A stretch of DNA of 64,000 nt from Lysinibacillus capsici (GCF_003367505.1 NZ_PXXX01000024.1:1-64000); one strand, 5' to 3'. Shown: positions 32,766 through 42,478, counted from the stretch's first letter. Program-made: numbers and translations. Notes: generated from the letters alone by a model not told the origin.

Positions 32766-33269
32766 TTATTGTCGATCAAATGTATATGTAGCCATACAAT
32801 GATTATCATCTGTCATGCAATCAACTTTAAAAGATGTCGCATTGATTTCCACAACAGCAAAGCTTTTCTCTTTACGACCACGTGGTTTTAATAAGCTGCC
32901 TGGATTTAAAAATAGGATATCATCCATCATTTCGGCACCAAGAATATGTGAATGACCAAAGCAAACGATCTGTGCACCTACTTCTTTAGCACGATAGGAT
33001 AATGATAAGATGGAATTTTTCACATTGAATAAATGACCGTGTGTCACAAAAATCTTTACATCATGGACCATGAAAATTTCTTCTTCAGGGAAAGCCTTCT
33101 CACGATCACAGTTTCCACGTACTTTTTTCAATCCTTCTAATGCCTCATGTGAATAGGGAAGTTCACTATCTCCACAATGAACCACAATATCTATTTCAGG
33201 ATAAAAACCTTTAATCTTTTCGATGACATGGCTGTCACCATGTGTATCGCTCATAACAAGCATTTTCAT
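32766..33269 (-). CDS. ysnB: YfcE/MJ0936-type metallophosphoesterase
   Basis: A 167-residue phosphodiesterase with all metal motifs: SDTHGD (7-12), HCGDSE, RGNCD, VTHGH and FGHSH. It likely hydrolyses phosphodiesters with Mn2+; the natural substrate is unknown. ATG 33267-33269 follows GAGGTGAT. It is last in the rph-ysnA-ysnB cluster, in the B. subtilis order. Confidence 0.9.
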   Translation of the reverse strand: MKMLVMSDTHGDSHVIEKIKGFYPEIDIVVHCGDSELPYSHEALEGLKKVRGNCDREKAFPEEEIFMVHDVKIFVTHGHLFNVKNSILSLSYRAKEVGAQIVCFGHSHILGAEMMDDILFLNPGSLLKPRGRKEKSFAVVEINATSFKVDCMTDDNHCMATYTFDRQ

Positions 33270-33281
33270 GGATATCACCTC

Positions 33282-33875
33282 TTATTTGATAAGATTCGGT
33301 AATTGCTCCTTTAACTTGCGAATTGCATTGCCTCGGTGAGAAATAGAACCCTTTTCCTCTGGTGAAAGCTCAGCCATCATTCGATTTAAGCTTGGCACAA
33401 AAAAGATTGGATCATAGCCAAAGCCATTCGTTCCACGCTTTTCATGGGCAATGACGCCTTCACATGTACCAAATACCGTTGTTGTTGCGAAATCAGGTCC
33501 TGCAATTGCAATACAGCAGCAAAAACGTGCTGTACGTTTGTCATCTTCGACACCTTGTAAATTTTCTAACAGTTTAATCATGTTTGCTTCATCGTCATGG
33601 TCACCAGCATAGCGAGCGGAGTACACACCTGGCTCACCATTTAATGCATCTACTGCTAAACCACTGTCATCTGCAATAACAATGGTATTAAGCTCCTTCG
33701 CCAATGCTTCTGCTTTTAAGATGGCATTTTCTTCGAATGTTGTTCCTGTTTCTTCTATTTCCATATCTGGTGCCACTTCAAACATTGTTACGACTTCATA
33801 ACCAAGTGGTCCAAATAATGCTTCAAAATCTTTTGCTTTTCCTTTATTTTTTGTGGCGATGACTACTTGTTTCAT
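33282..33875 (-). CDS. ysnA: XTP/dITP diphosphatase (RdgB/HAM1)
   Basis: A 197-residue pyrophosphatase that removes non-standard purine triphosphates (dITP, XTP). Motifs: ATKNKGKAKDFEALFG (6-21), DDSGLAVDALNGEPGVYSARYAG, and C-terminal FGYDPIFFVPSLNRMMAELSPEEKGSISHRG. The ATG at 33873-33875 has GGAGG upstream; it begins one base after the rph stop. Confidence 0.93.
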   Translation of the reverse strand: MKQVVIATKNKGKAKDFEALFGPLGYEVVTMFEVAPDMEIEETGTTFEENAILKAEALAKELNTIVIADDSGLAVDALNGEPGVYSARYAGDHDDEANMIKLLENLQGVEDDKRTARFCCCIAIAGPDFATTTVFGTCEGVIAHEKRGTNGFGYDPIFFVPSLNRMMAELSPEEKGSISHRGNAIRKLKEQLPNLIK

Positions 33876-33876
33876 A

Positions 33877-34626
33877 TTATTGATTCCCTCCAACTTTGTG
33901 TGCCAGTTCACCAAGCGTTATTTTTTGAAGCTCAACTAATTGTTGTATGCCTTTTTCACCTAATGCTAACAATTCATTTAGTTCTTCACGAGAAAAAGTA
34001 GCTTCCTCACCAGTACCTTGTAATTCAACAAATCGTCCTGCGCCTGTCATCACAATGTTCATATCAACAGCTGCAGCCACATCTTCTACATAATTTAAAT
34101 CAAGAATAGCACCTTGTTCTTCAACGATCCCAACACTTGTAGCTGCTAAAAAGTCTGTTACTGGGAATTTTTCAAATGGCTTTTCTTCAGCAAATTTAGC
34201 AATGGCCTGTGTCATGGCAACAAATGCTCCCGTAATGGATGCTGTACGAGTACCGCCATCCGCTTGAATGACATCACAGTCAATCCATACAGTACGTTCG
34301 CCTAGCGCCTCTAAATCGACTACAGCACGCAATGCACGCCCAATCAAGCGCTGAATCTCCATTGTACGACCATTGACTTTCCCACGAGAGGATTCACGTG
34401 GTGTACGTTGAGCGGTTGCACGAGGCAGCATGGAATACTCGGCTGTAATCCACCCTTTCCCTTGCCCACGTAGAAAACCAGGTACCTTGTCTTCAATCGT
34501 TGCGGTGCAAATTACTTTTGTATCGCCTACTTGAATTAATACGGAGCCTTCAGGGTGTAATAGATACTCACTATCTATTTTCACAGGTCGTAGCCCATCT
34601 GCATTTCTACCATCATATCTTGTCAT
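33877..34626 (-). CDS. rph: Ribonuclease PH
   Basis: A 249-residue phosphorolytic 3'-5' exoribonuclease that trims tRNA 3' ends. [18 protein letters not shown] start, [55 protein letters not shown] phosphate-binding core, and [41 protein letters not shown] end. ATG 34624-34626 has AGGAGG ten bases before it. Confidence 0.96.
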   Translation of the reverse strand: MTRYDGRNADGLRPVKIDSEYLLHPEGSVLIQVGDTKVICTATIEDKVPGFLRGQGKGWITAEYSMLPRATAQRTPRESSRGKVNGRTMEIQRLIGRALRAVVDLEALGERTVWIDCDVIQADGGTRTASITGAFVAMTQAIAKFAEEKPFEKFPVTDFLAATSVGIVEEQGAILDLNYVEDVAAAVDMNIVMTGAGRFVELQGTGEEATFSREELNELLALGEKGIQQLVELQKITLGELAHKVGGNQ

Positions 34627-34723
34627 ATATTTCGTTCCTCCTAAAAACTTTCGCGCCCTCATCTTATCATAATTTGTGCCATCAAAAAAGTACTCGGTGG
34701 CTTATGTACAATGCTGAAAACGG

Positions 34724-34759
34724 CAAAAATCAGCCTAGCCTGTTGCTAAGCTGATTTTT
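34724..34759 (-). terminator. Terminator after racE
   Basis: AAAATCAGC and GCTGATTTT with inner TAGC/GCTA pair, adjoining the racE stop. It uncouples racE from rph, where gerM would lie in B. subtilis. Confidence 0.75.
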
Positions 34760-35556
34760 TATTTTAATGTGATACGTTTTATGTCGAGAGTACCTTGCTC
34801 TAACCAATTCTCAGCAATCGAACGGAAAATTGGGACAGAACCAGTTGCAAAAAATCTATGAGCAGGCACCGCATTTGCATTTGCTAAAGTGCCATTATAC
34901 GCTAACATTTCCTGTACATCCTTTGCTGTTTCCTCCGCAGAAGATAAAACATTCACATCTTCTCCGACAACAGCTTCAATTTGTTTTTGTAAAATAGGAT
35001 AATGTGTACACCCTAAAATAACCGTATCAAATTGTCGATTTTTCAACGGCTTTAAGCCTTCTGCTATTAAATTATTTGCAAAGTCACCTTTATATTCGCC
35101 ACTTTCTACAAGTGGTACGAATGTGGGACAAGCTAGTGGAATAATATGTGTTGACGTATTAAGTGACAATAAGGCTTCTTCATACGCCCCACTTTTAATT
35201 GTTCCTTCTGTTGCAAGCACAACGACTTCATGTCGCTTCGTTTTTTTTACAGCTGCACGTGCGCCAGCATTGATAACACCTAGTACTGGAAAAGGCATAT
35301 TTCTTTGTAAACTTTCGAGTGCTACTGCAGTCGCTGTATTACAAGCTATAACGAGCATCTTAACATTCATTTTTTCGAGTGCTTTTGCCATTTGCCAAGT
35401 AAAATTCCGTACTTCCTGACGACTTCTTGGACCATACGGACACCTTGCTGTATCGCCAATATAATAAATCGTTTCGTTTGGCAATCGCTTCATGATTTCT
35501 TTTGCTACGGTTAAACCGCCTACTCCTGAGTCAATAACGCCTATCGGGGCATTCAT
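34759..35556 (-). CDS. racE: Glutamate racemase
   Basis: A 265-residue enzyme making D-glutamate for peptidoglycan. Catalytic Cys72 (IACNTATA) and Cys183 (LGCTHYP), with IGVIDSGVGGLTV (5-17) and DTARCPYG. GAGGCGG lies before the ATG. It is ten bases downstream of the MarR-type gene, an operon arrangement found in B. subtilis as ysmB-racE. Confidence 0.95.
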   Translation of the reverse strand: MNAPIGVIDSGVGGLTVAKEIMKRLPNETIYYIGDTARCPYGPRSRQEVRNFTWQMAKALEKMNVKMLVIACNTATAVALESLQRNMPFPVLGVINAGARAAVKKTKRHEVVVLATEGTIKSGAYEEALLSLNTSTHIIPLACPTFVPLVESGEYKGDFANNLIAEGLKPLKNRQFDTVILGCTHYPILQKQIEAVVGEDVNVLSSAEETAKDVQEMLAYNGTLANANAVPAHRFFATGSVPIFRSIAENWLEQGTLDIKRITLK

Positions 35557-35566
35557 ACTTTCCGCC

Positions 35567-36019
35567 TCAATCCTGTTTCATGTGTACATGTAGTTTTTCT
35601 AAATAGCTTGATAATTGCGCGACTTCTTGTTCATTAAAACCAACAAGCATCTCTTGCAAATATTGCTGTCTTTTTTCAATTACTTCTTGAATGATACGTT
35701 CGCCCTTTTCGAGAAGATGAACGACAACGACACGGCGATCATTTTCATCACGCACACGCTTGACTAATTCATTTTTCTCCATTCGGTCCACTAAATCTGT
35801 TGTCGTGCTAAAAGCTAAATATAAACGGTTTGATAATTCGCCAATTGTAATATCACCAAGCTCTTCTAACCACTGTAATGCAACAAATTGTGGCGGCGTA
35901 ATCGCATAATCGGAAACAATTTCTCTTCCCTTTTGCTTCACGATGGCCGCTATATAGCGTAATTCCTTTTCAACCGTTGCAACGGTTTCAGGTGAGTGCT
36001 TTGTTACTTCATCCGACAT
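35567..36019 (-). CDS. ysmB: MarR family regulator YsmB
   Basis: A 150-residue winged-helix regulator. The recognition part is ITIGELSNRLYLAFSTTTDLVDRMEKNELVKRVRDENDRRVVVVHLLEKG, typical MarR. The effector and targets are unknown. Synteny with gerE upstream and racE downstream matches B. subtilis. Confidence 0.88.
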   Translation of the reverse strand: MSDEVTKHSPETVATVEKELRYIAAIVKQKGREIVSDYAITPPQFVALQWLEELGDITIGELSNRLYLAFSTTTDLVDRMEKNELVKRVRDENDRRVVVVHLLEKGERIIQEVIEKRQQYLQEMLVGFNEQEVAQLSSYLEKLHVHMKQD

Positions 36020-36093
36020 ATAACTATTTCACTCCTAAAAATACGTTGAATAGTTCTATTTTGTCGTTTTTTTCACGAAATAGCAAGTGTCCA

Positions 36094-36315
36094 TTAGTCT
36101 AATTTAAATTCTTCCAAGCGTAACAGCTCAATTAACGCCTGAGATCGATTCGTTACACCTAGCTTTTGAATTGTATTGGAAATGTGATTTCGCACTGTTT
36201 TTTCACTAATACCAAGCTGCTCTGCAATATCTCTCGTTGTTTTTTCAGCTAATAAAAGCGCAAATATTTCACGTTCTCGGTTTGTTAAAAGAGAACGATG
36301 ATGAGAGCCATTCAT
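36094..36315 (-). CDS. gerE: Spore regulator GerE
   Basis: A 73-residue LuxR-type helix-turn-helix protein, the full length of B. subtilis GerE. LTNREREIFALLLAEKTTRD, then EQLGISEKTVRNHISNTIQK and NRSQALIELL are near-identical in pattern. It acts with SigmaK late in the mother cell to control spore-coat genes. GGAGG is before the ATG, and a SigmaK-type promoter is just upstream. Confidence 0.95.
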   Translation of the reverse strand: MNGSHHRSLLTNREREIFALLLAEKTTRDIAEQLGISEKTVRNHISNTIQKLGVTNRSQALIELLRLEEFKLD

Positions 36316-36346
36316 TCAGTTACACCCTCCTCCCCCGCACGTATTG

Positions 36347-36375
36347 TAACTTATGTTAAGGGGCAGGAAGCGGTG
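36347..36375 (-). promoter_or_regulatory. SigmaK-type promoter of gerE
   Basis: On the minus strand CACC (36372-36375), 16 bases, then CATAAGTTA (36347-36355) matches the SigmaK pattern mACm and CATAnnnTA. It is 32 bases before the gerE start. gerE is a SigmaK gene in B. subtilis. Confidence 0.7.
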
Positions 36376-36502
36376 ACGGCTATTTGCATGATTATTCCAT
36401 GTTTCCTTAAAAATTTCGAAAATTACATTGTTACATTCATAAATTTTACGTAAAAAGCAAAACCTACTATTTCAATAAATTCACATATACTTATATGTTG
36501 AA

Positions 36503-36967
36503 CTAGTGAGGCAGAATGGCCAACTGAATGAATTTCGTTTTTTCTTCCTCTGAAATCGGCACACTTTTACCTGTACGAGGATCCATTTGTACAATTGTCC
36601 CACGACCAGTGAAACAGATTTCGTCCTTTTGATTTTTTGCTAGATAGTGAATGTCCATCGACGAATTCCCAACTTGCGCGATTTTTGTATAGATTCGTAG
36701 TACGTCATCAAAGAATACCTGCTTTACATAATCGCATTGTAAATCGGCTACAATAGGTATAGATTTCACATTCTCTTCTCCAACTGGGGGCATTAAAATT
36801 CCTAAATGTCTGAAGTAATCAATTCTTGCTTGCTCAAAATATGTAAAGCTAATCGTATTGTTCATATGACCATACATGTCTGTTTCTGAAAATCGCACTC
36901 GTACCTCGCTAAAAAATGAAAAACCCTTTTCCCACTCTTGAAAATTATCGATATAATTTGCCTTCAT
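36503..36967 (-). CDS. ysmA: Acyl-CoA thioesterase, hotdog fold (YsmA)
   Basis: A 154-residue 4HBT-type thioesterase: VRFSETDMYGHMNNTISFTYFEQARIDYFRHLG carries the catalytic Asp and HMNN. It hydrolyses a thioester of unknown acyl chain. ATG 36965-36967 is preceded by GGGGATGG; a longer frame to 37009 has no ribosome site. Located between sdhB and gerE as in B. subtilis. Confidence 0.85.
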   Translation of the reverse strand: MKANYIDNFQEWEKGFSFFSEVRVRFSETDMYGHMNNTISFTYFEQARIDYFRHLGILMPPVGEENVKSIPIVADLQCDYVKQVFFDDVLRIYTKIAQVGNSSMDIHYLAKNQKDEICFTGRGTIVQMDPRTGKSVPISEEEKTKFIQLAILPH

Positions 36968-37114
36968 GATATACCATCCCCTGTCATGTAATTGCACGTC
37001 TTTTATCAATCAACGGCAAACAAAATGAATACATATTCATTATAAAAGAAAATGCTATATTATCATAGAAAAAATGTAAATAAACAACTTGATAAATTTC
37101 ATTTCTATAACTAT

Positions 37115-37147
37115 AAAAAACTCCCTTACACTTCGTGTAAGGGAGTT
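37115..37147 (-). terminator. Terminator of the sdh operon
   Basis: AACTCCCTTACAC (37119-37131) and GTGTAAGGGAGTT (37135-37147), a 13-base perfect stem with a minus-strand T-run after it. Confidence 0.93.
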
Positions 37148-37162
37148 CAGCTTGTCCGTATA

Positions 37163-37942
37163 TTAGTCTACGTAGTGGTCAGAACCGAAGAAGTTACGGA
37201 ACATTTGCACTGTAGTTGCACGGTTTAATGAAGCGATGGATGTTGTTAAAGGAATACCTTTTGGACATGCAGCAACACAGTTTTGAGAGTTACCACAGTT
37301 TGCAAGGCCACCATCACCCATAATCGCATTTAAACGTTCATCTTTAATCATAGCACCAGTTGGGTGAGTGTTGAAAAGACGTACTTGTGATAATGGAGCT
37401 GGTCCGATGAATGAAGCTTTTTCAGACACGTTTGGACATGCTTCCATACATACACCACAAGTCATACATTTAGATAGTTCATAAGCCCATTGACGTTTAC
37501 CTTCTGGCATACGTGGACCTTCACCTAAATCATACGTACCATCGATTGGTACCCATGCTTTCACTTTTTTAAGCGCGTTGAACATACGTTCACGGTCAAC
37601 TTGTAGGTCACGAATAACAGGGAATGTTTTCATTGGCTCCAATTTAATCGGCTCTGTCAATTGGTCTACTAGTGTAGAACATGATTGACGTGGACGGCCA
37701 TTGATCACCATTGAACATGCTCCACAAACTTCTTCTAAACAGTTCATATCCCATGATACTGGTGATGTGTTTACACCATCTTCAGTAACAGGATTTTTTT
37801 GAATTTCCATTAAAATTGAAATTACGTTCATACCATGACGGTAAGGCACTTGGAATTTTTGCCAGTAGCTATTGCCGCCTTGTGTATCTTGACGTAAGAT
37901 TTCCACTTTGACCATTCTTCCAGTATTAGCTGCGATTTGCAT
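37163..37942 (-). CDS. sdhB: Succinate dehydrogenase iron-sulfur subunit
   Basis: A 259-residue electron-transfer subunit with three clusters: [2Fe-2S] Cys68, 73, 76 and 88; [4Fe-4S] Cys159, 162, 165 and 169 region; and [3Fe-4S] Cys216, 222, 226. It passes electrons from SdhA to menaquinone via SdhC. It follows sdhA by five bases in one operon. Confidence 0.96.
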   Translation of the reverse strand: MQIAANTGRMVKVEILRQDTQGGNSYWQKFQVPYRHGMNVISILMEIQKNPVTEDGVNTSPVSWDMNCLEEVCGACSMVINGRPRQSCSTLVDQLTEPIKLEPMKTFPVIRDLQVDRERMFNALKKVKAWVPIDGTYDLGEGPRMPEGKRQWAYELSKCMTCGVCMEACPNVSEKASFIGPAPLSQVRLFNTHPTGAMIKDERLNAIMGDGGLANCGNSQNCVAACPKGIPLTTSIASLNRATTVQMFRNFFGSDHYVD

Positions 37943-37947
37943 AACTT

Positions 37948-39702
37948 TTAGTCTCCTTTCGCAGAGTAGTCGCGTTTACGTGGTGGGATTAATGAAACGT
38001 CGACTTCTTGGTACGTGATGATTGGATTACCAGTAGCTGGGTCAAACTTCGCCATTGTTGTTTTTAAGAAGTTCTCATCATCACGGTTAGGGAAATCAGG
38101 TTTATAGTGTGCACCACGAGATTCATTACGTAATAGTGCACCTTTTGTCATTACTTTTGCAAGCACTAACATATTTTTAAGCTGACGTGTAAAGTGTGCG
38201 CCTTGATTGCTCCATTTTTGCGTATCATTGATGTTGATGTTGTTCCAACGCTCAGTAAGCTCATCAAGTTTTTTCAATGTATCTTCAAGCTGATCATTGT
38301 AACGTACTACAGTCATTGTAGCAGTCATCATTTCACCAAGCTCTTTATGCAGTAAGTAAGCGTTTTCTGTGCCTTCCATTTTCATGATAGCATCCCATTT
38401 CGCTTGTTCCTCTTTTACACGAGCATCGTAAATCTCTTGTGGAAGATCTTCAGCATGCTTTTTAAGGTGTTTTACATAGTCTACTGCGTTTGGTCCTGCA
38501 ACCATACCACCGTAGATAGCAGATAATAATGAGTTTGCACCAAGACGGTTTGCACCATGTTGAGAGTAATCACATTCACCTGCTGCAAATAGACCAGGAA
38601 TTTCAGTCATTTGATTGTAGTCAACCCATAATCCACCCATTGAATAGTGAACTGCTGGGAAAATTTTCATTGGTAATTTACGTGGGTCATCCCCTACGAA
38701 TTTTTCGTAGATTTCGATGATACCACCAAGTTTAACGTCCAATTCATGTGGATCTTTATGTGAAAGATCTAGGTATACCATGTTTTCGCCATTGATACCA
38801 AGTTTTTGGTTTACACAAACGTCGAAAATTTCACGTGTCGCAATATCACGTGGTACTAAGTTACCATAAGCTGGGTATTTCTCTTCTAGGAAGTACCAAG
38901 GTTTACCGTCTTTATAAGTCCAAATACGACCACCTTCACCACGAGCTGATTCTGACATTAGACGGTTTTTGTCATCTCCAGGAATCGCTGTTGGGTGAAT
39001 TTGAATGAATTCACCATTCGCATATGAAGCACCTTGTTGATAAACGATAGAAGCAGCAGAACCTGTGTTAATAACAGAGTTTGTTGTTTTACCGAAGATA
39101 ATACCAGGGCCACCAGTCGCCATAATAACAGCGTCTGCACGGAATGATTTAATTTCTTCTGTACGCATATCTTGCGCTACGATACCACGACAAACGCCGT
39201 CTTCATCGATAATAACACCAAGGAATTCCCAGTGTTCATATTTATTTACTAAACCAGCTACTTCATGAGAACGAACTTGCTCATCTAGCGCATAAAGTAA
39301 TTGTTGACCTGTTGTTGCACCAGAGAAAGCTGTACGGTGCATTAAAGTACCACCAAAACGACGGAAATCTAAAAGTCCTTCTGGTGTACGGTTGAACATA
39401 ACACCCATACGGTCCATTAAGTGGATAATGCCAGGTGCTGCATCACACATACCTTTAACTGGTGGTTGGTTCGCTAGGAAGTCCCCACCATAAACTGTAT
39501 CATCAAAGTGGATCCATGGAGAATCCCCTTCACCTTTAGTATTTACCGCACCATTAATTCCGCCTTGCGCACAAACAGAGTGTGAGCGTTTTACAGGAAC
39601 TAATGAGAATAAATCAACTTCAGTACCAACTTCAGCTGCTTTAATCGTTGCCATCAGACCGGCAAGACCACCGCCGACAACAATTATTTTGCTTTTCGCC
39701 AT
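37948..39702 (-). CDS. sdhA: Succinate dehydrogenase flavoprotein subunit
   Basis: A 584-residue subunit that oxidises succinate to fumarate. GGGLAG FAD site (10-15), covalent-FAD His41 in SHSVCAQGG, and the substrate loop HPTAIPGDDKNRLMSESARGEGGRIW. The C-terminal HYKPDFPNRDDENFLKTT is typical. The gene lies between sdhC and sdhB in the usual order. GAGGAGTGAGAAATAATC precedes the ATG. Confidence 0.96.
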   Translation of the reverse strand: MAKSKIIVVGGGLAGLMATIKAAEVGTEVDLFSLVPVKRSHSVCAQGGINGAVNTKGEGDSPWIHFDDTVYGGDFLANQPPVKGMCDAAPGIIHLMDRMGVMFNRTPEGLLDFRRFGGTLMHRTAFSGATTGQQLLYALDEQVRSHEVAGLVNKYEHWEFLGVIIDEDGVCRGIVAQDMRTEEIKSFRADAVIMATGGPGIIFGKTTNSVINTGSAASIVYQQGASYANGEFIQIHPTAIPGDDKNRLMSESARGEGGRIWTYKDGKPWYFLEEKYPAYGNLVPRDIATREIFDVCVNQKLGINGENMVYLDLSHKDPHELDVKLGGIIEIYEKFVGDDPRKLPMKIFPAVHYSMGGLWVDYNQMTEIPGLFAAGECDYSQHGANRLGANSLLSAIYGGMVAGPNAVDYVKHLKKHAEDLPQEIYDARVKEEQAKWDAIMKMEGTENAYLLHKELGEMMTATMTVVRYNDQLEDTLKKLDELTERWNNININDTQKWSNQGAHFTRQLKNMLVLAKVMTKGALLRNESRGAHYKPDFPNRDDENFLKTTMAKFDPATGNPIITYQEVDVSLIPPRKRDYSAKGD

Positions 39703-39768
39703 GATTATTTCTCACTCCTCTTAAAAAATTGCAATGATTGCATGTGCTCTATCGTAGCTTCTATTGAA

Positions 39769-40377
39769 TTATACGAAAGCTAAAATAGCAGCCACACCAA
39801 CTACACTTAGAATTACGAAAAGAATGTTTGTTACGTAAGTAGCGATCTTTTGAGACTGAGGAGATTGTGTAATACCCCAGCTTACTAGGAATGCCCATAA
39901 ACCGTTAGATAAGTGGAAAGTTGCTGATAAAATACCAACAATGTAGAATCCAAGCATGAATGGATTAGCAACAATATTCGCCATCATGTCGTAATCAACG
40001 TGTGTGCCAAGTGCTTTTTGAATACGAGTTTGGAAAATATGCCATGCAATAAATATCACTAAGAATACACCAGTAAAACGTTGTAAAGAGAACATCCAGT
40101 TACGGTACGTGCTGAAACGTCCTGTGTTTGGTGTAGCAGTGAATGCAATGTAGACACCATAGAATGCGTGGAACATTAATGGAATATAGATGACAATCCA
40201 TTCAACTAGGATAAGGAATGGAATCTTTTCCATTACTGCGGTAGCATCGTTGTAACTTTCTGCCCCGCCTGTTGCTGTAAAGTTAATGAACAGGTGCATC
40301 GTTAAAAACAGACCTACTGGAATGATCCCAAGTAGAGAATGTAAGCGACGCCATAAAAACTCTCGATCTTTCGACAA
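39769..40377 (-). CDS. sdhC: Succinate dehydrogenase cytochrome b558
   Basis: A 202-residue membrane anchor with five hydrophobic segments and two b hemes. Candidate axial His residues are in LHSLLGI, TMHLFINF, MFHAFYG and AWHIFQT. It begins FLWRRLHSLLGIIPVGLFLT. The start is TTG (40375-40377) with AAGGGGGG eight bases before it. First gene of the sdhCAB operon. Confidence 0.94.
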   Translation of the reverse strand: MSKDREFLWRRLHSLLGIIPVGLFLTMHLFINFTATGGAESYNDATAVMEKIPFLILVEWIVIYIPLMFHAFYGVYIAFTATPNTGRFSTYRNWMFSLQRFTGVFLVIFIAWHIFQTRIQKALGTHVDYDMMANIVANPFMLGFYIVGILSATFHLSNGLWAFLVSWGITQSPQSQKIATYVTNILFVILSVVGVAAILAFV

Positions 40378-40472
40378 GACTGTTACCCCCCTTAGTACTT
40401 AAAATAGCACAACAAAAGAAGTCATCATTTTGTAAATGATACTTCATTGACTGTGTATTTCATCATGGTACA

Positions 40473-40501
40473 ATATTATGACATGTTTATTGTACTCTCA
40501 A
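40473..40501 (-). promoter_or_regulatory. SigA-type promoter of sdhCAB
   Basis: TTGAGA (40496-40501) and TAATAT (40473-40478) with a 17-base spacer, on the minus strand, about 95 bases before sdhC. Confidence 0.6.
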
Positions 40502-40649
40502 GAGCTACGAGCGTCAAGGCAACTCGGAGTTTTTCATAGAGCTTATTAAAGAACTAATCTAGTACATGATGCGTCGTTTTTTCTCGAAAAATCTATCATT
40601 ACTTTATTACCGTTAAATTTTAAGAAAATTCTAAGAAAGAAGGATAACA

Positions 40650-41084
40650 ATGTTAAACACTCCATCTCCTACAATCTCATCATTTGGCTATGAGATCATT
40701 CGTGATCATATTCTATCTTCTATACTTGGTAAACATGAAGATGACGTCCTTTATTGGGCAGGTAAAGAGCTTGCTCGCAAGTTCCCATGTAAAAGTCAAG
40801 ATGAACTTATCGCATTTTTCGCAGATGCCTGCTGGGGTACATTAGAACTCATAAAGGAATCAAAAGATGGACGTATTTTCCAGTTGACAAATGACCCTGA
40901 AATTCTTCAAATAAAGCAGCGTAGCTTTAAACTTGAAGCAGGATTTATAGCAGAGCAAATTCAACTAGCTAAAGGCTACCTGACAGAATGCTATAATGAA
41001 AAACGGGAAAAGCAACAATACGTCATGTTTACAGTCAAATGGGACGTTAAAGAACGTATTATGAATACCATTCCCACAGAATAA
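40650..41084 (+). CDS. yslB: YslB, DUF2507 family
   Basis: A 144-residue protein of the V4R/DUF2507 fold, with FGYEIIRDHILSSILGKHEDDVLYWAGKELARKFPC and KLEAGFIAEQIQLAKGYLTECY nearly the same as B. subtilis YslB. Function is unknown. It is divergent from sdhC and convergent with lysC, whereas B. subtilis keeps the same neighbours. Confidence 0.9.
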   Translation: MLNTPSPTISSFGYEIIRDHILSSILGKHEDDVLYWAGKELARKFPCKSQDELIAFFADACWGTLELIKESKDGRIFQLTNDPEILQIKQRSFKLEAGFIAEQIQLAKGYLTECYNEKREKQQYVMFTVKWDVKERIMNTIPTE

Positions 41085-41089
41085 TTAAA

Positions 41090-41136
41090 AAGGATTGTCT
41101 CCCATTAAAGAATGGGATGACAATCCTTCTTTTTTC
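41090..41136. terminator. Bidirectional terminator between yslB and lysC
   Basis: AAGGATTGTC (41090-41099) and GACAATCCTT (41119-41128) with inner TCCCATT/AATGGGA; A-run on one side and T-run on the other. Confidence 0.88.
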
Positions 41137-41182
41137 TTCCTTTTATTTCGGTCAATTACATAAAATGCTGTTTCTTCTATTA

Positions 41183-42409
41183 TTATATGTAAAGTGCTTG
41201 CTCTAAATTAAACTCATCATGGAGAGCATTAGCTGCTTGGATCATATCATCCTGTGGTACAACAACGGACACTTTTATTTCAGAAGTACTAACCATTTTT
41301 ACAGGGATATTTTCACGACGTAACCGATCAAACATACGAGCAGCAACGCCTGGATTGGAAGCCATGCCTGAACCAATAATAGAAACTTTTGCTAGTCCAA
41401 TTTCGAAGTCAGCAAAACTAAATCCAAGTGATAATTTACTATCCTCTAAAACACGTAATGCTTCCGCAAATTCCTCTTTTAAAATGGAAAACGATACAGT
41501 TGGCTTCAACCCATCAATAATGGCTTGGACAATAATATCTACATTAATACGGTTCTCTGCAAGAACCGTAAATATATCTGTTAATGAAGCATTAGAAAAA
41601 GCATCATACCCTACTGTTAAACGAATAATATCTGATTCAAATGCAACACCACGAACGACTAAATTTTTTTCCATTTCCACTTCCTCCTTCAATAAAGTGC
41701 CTACTGATTCTATTAAACTTGAACGTATAATAACAGGCATTTGAAATTTCTTCGCTAACTCCACCGCACGAGGATGTATGATATGAGACCCTAAATTCGA
41801 TAATTCCAACATTTCATCATATGAAATTTCTTGAAGCTTTTGGGCATTGGGAACATATCGTGGATCTGCTGTATAAACACCATCCACATTTGTATACATA
41901 TCTACTCTCTCCGCTTCCAACGCTATGGCAAGTGCAACAGCAGCTGTTTCAGCTCCACCTTTTCCAAGCGTGGTGATATTGTGCACTTCGTCAATCCCTT
42001 GTTCTCCAGCAATAACCACAATTTGTCCCTGTGCAAAATGTTCTTCCATACGACTAATATCTATATAGTCGATACGAGCATGTCGATACATACCATCCGT
42101 ATGTATACCAGCTTGCCATCCAGTTAGAGACACAGCCTCATAGCCTGCTTCCTGCAAAGCGATGGTAAATAAAGCACTAGATAATTGAGATCCAGTTGAC
42201 AAAACTGCATCTAATTCTCTTTTCGACACATCGTCAGTTAGTTGGTGTACCATCATTTTCATCTCTTTCGCAGTGTGTCCCATCGCTGCAACGACCACTA
42301 CTACATCCAATCCTTTGTCCTTTTCAGCAATCGCTTTCCTAGCAGCCTCTTGGATTTGTTCAGTAGAAGCTAATGCAGCTCCTCCAAACTTCATCACGAT
42401 TTTAGCCAT
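41183..42409 (-). CDS. lysC: Aspartokinase, lysine-regulated type
   Basis: A 408-residue enzyme phosphorylating aspartate, first step to lysine, methionine and threonine. Kinase domain: KFGGAALAS, LSSALFTIALQEAG and TLGKGGAETAAVALA. Two ACT domains follow (VTVGYDAFSNASLTDIFTVL, VSIIGSGMASNPGVAARMF) for allosteric control. An internal start for a beta subunit is likely near residue 245 (MEKNLVVRGVAFE, with a GGAGGAAG site). A lysine riboswitch lies upstream. Confidence 0.95.
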   Translation of the reverse strand: MAKIVMKFGGAALASTEQIQEAARKAIAEKDKGLDVVVVVAAMGHTAKEMKMMVHQLTDDVSKRELDAVLSTGSQLSSALFTIALQEAGYEAVSLTGWQAGIHTDGMYRHARIDYIDISRMEEHFAQGQIVVIAGEQGIDEVHNITTLGKGGAETAAVALAIALEAERVDMYTNVDGVYTADPRYVPNAQKLQEISYDEMLELSNLGSHIIHPRAVELAKKFQMPVIIRSSLIESVGTLLKEEVEMEKNLVVRGVAFESDIIRLTVGYDAFSNASLTDIFTVLAENRINVDIIVQAIIDGLKPTVSFSILKEEFAEALRVLEDSKLSLGFSFADFEIGLAKVSIIGSGMASNPGVAARMFDRLRRENIPVKMVSTSEIKVSVVVPQDDMIQAANALHDEFNLEQALYI

Positions 42410-42478
42410 TTCTTTCGTTCTCCCTTCCAGTTCATGTATTTCACCAAATTATGGGGGGTAAAACCGTTTCTAGAAAAC

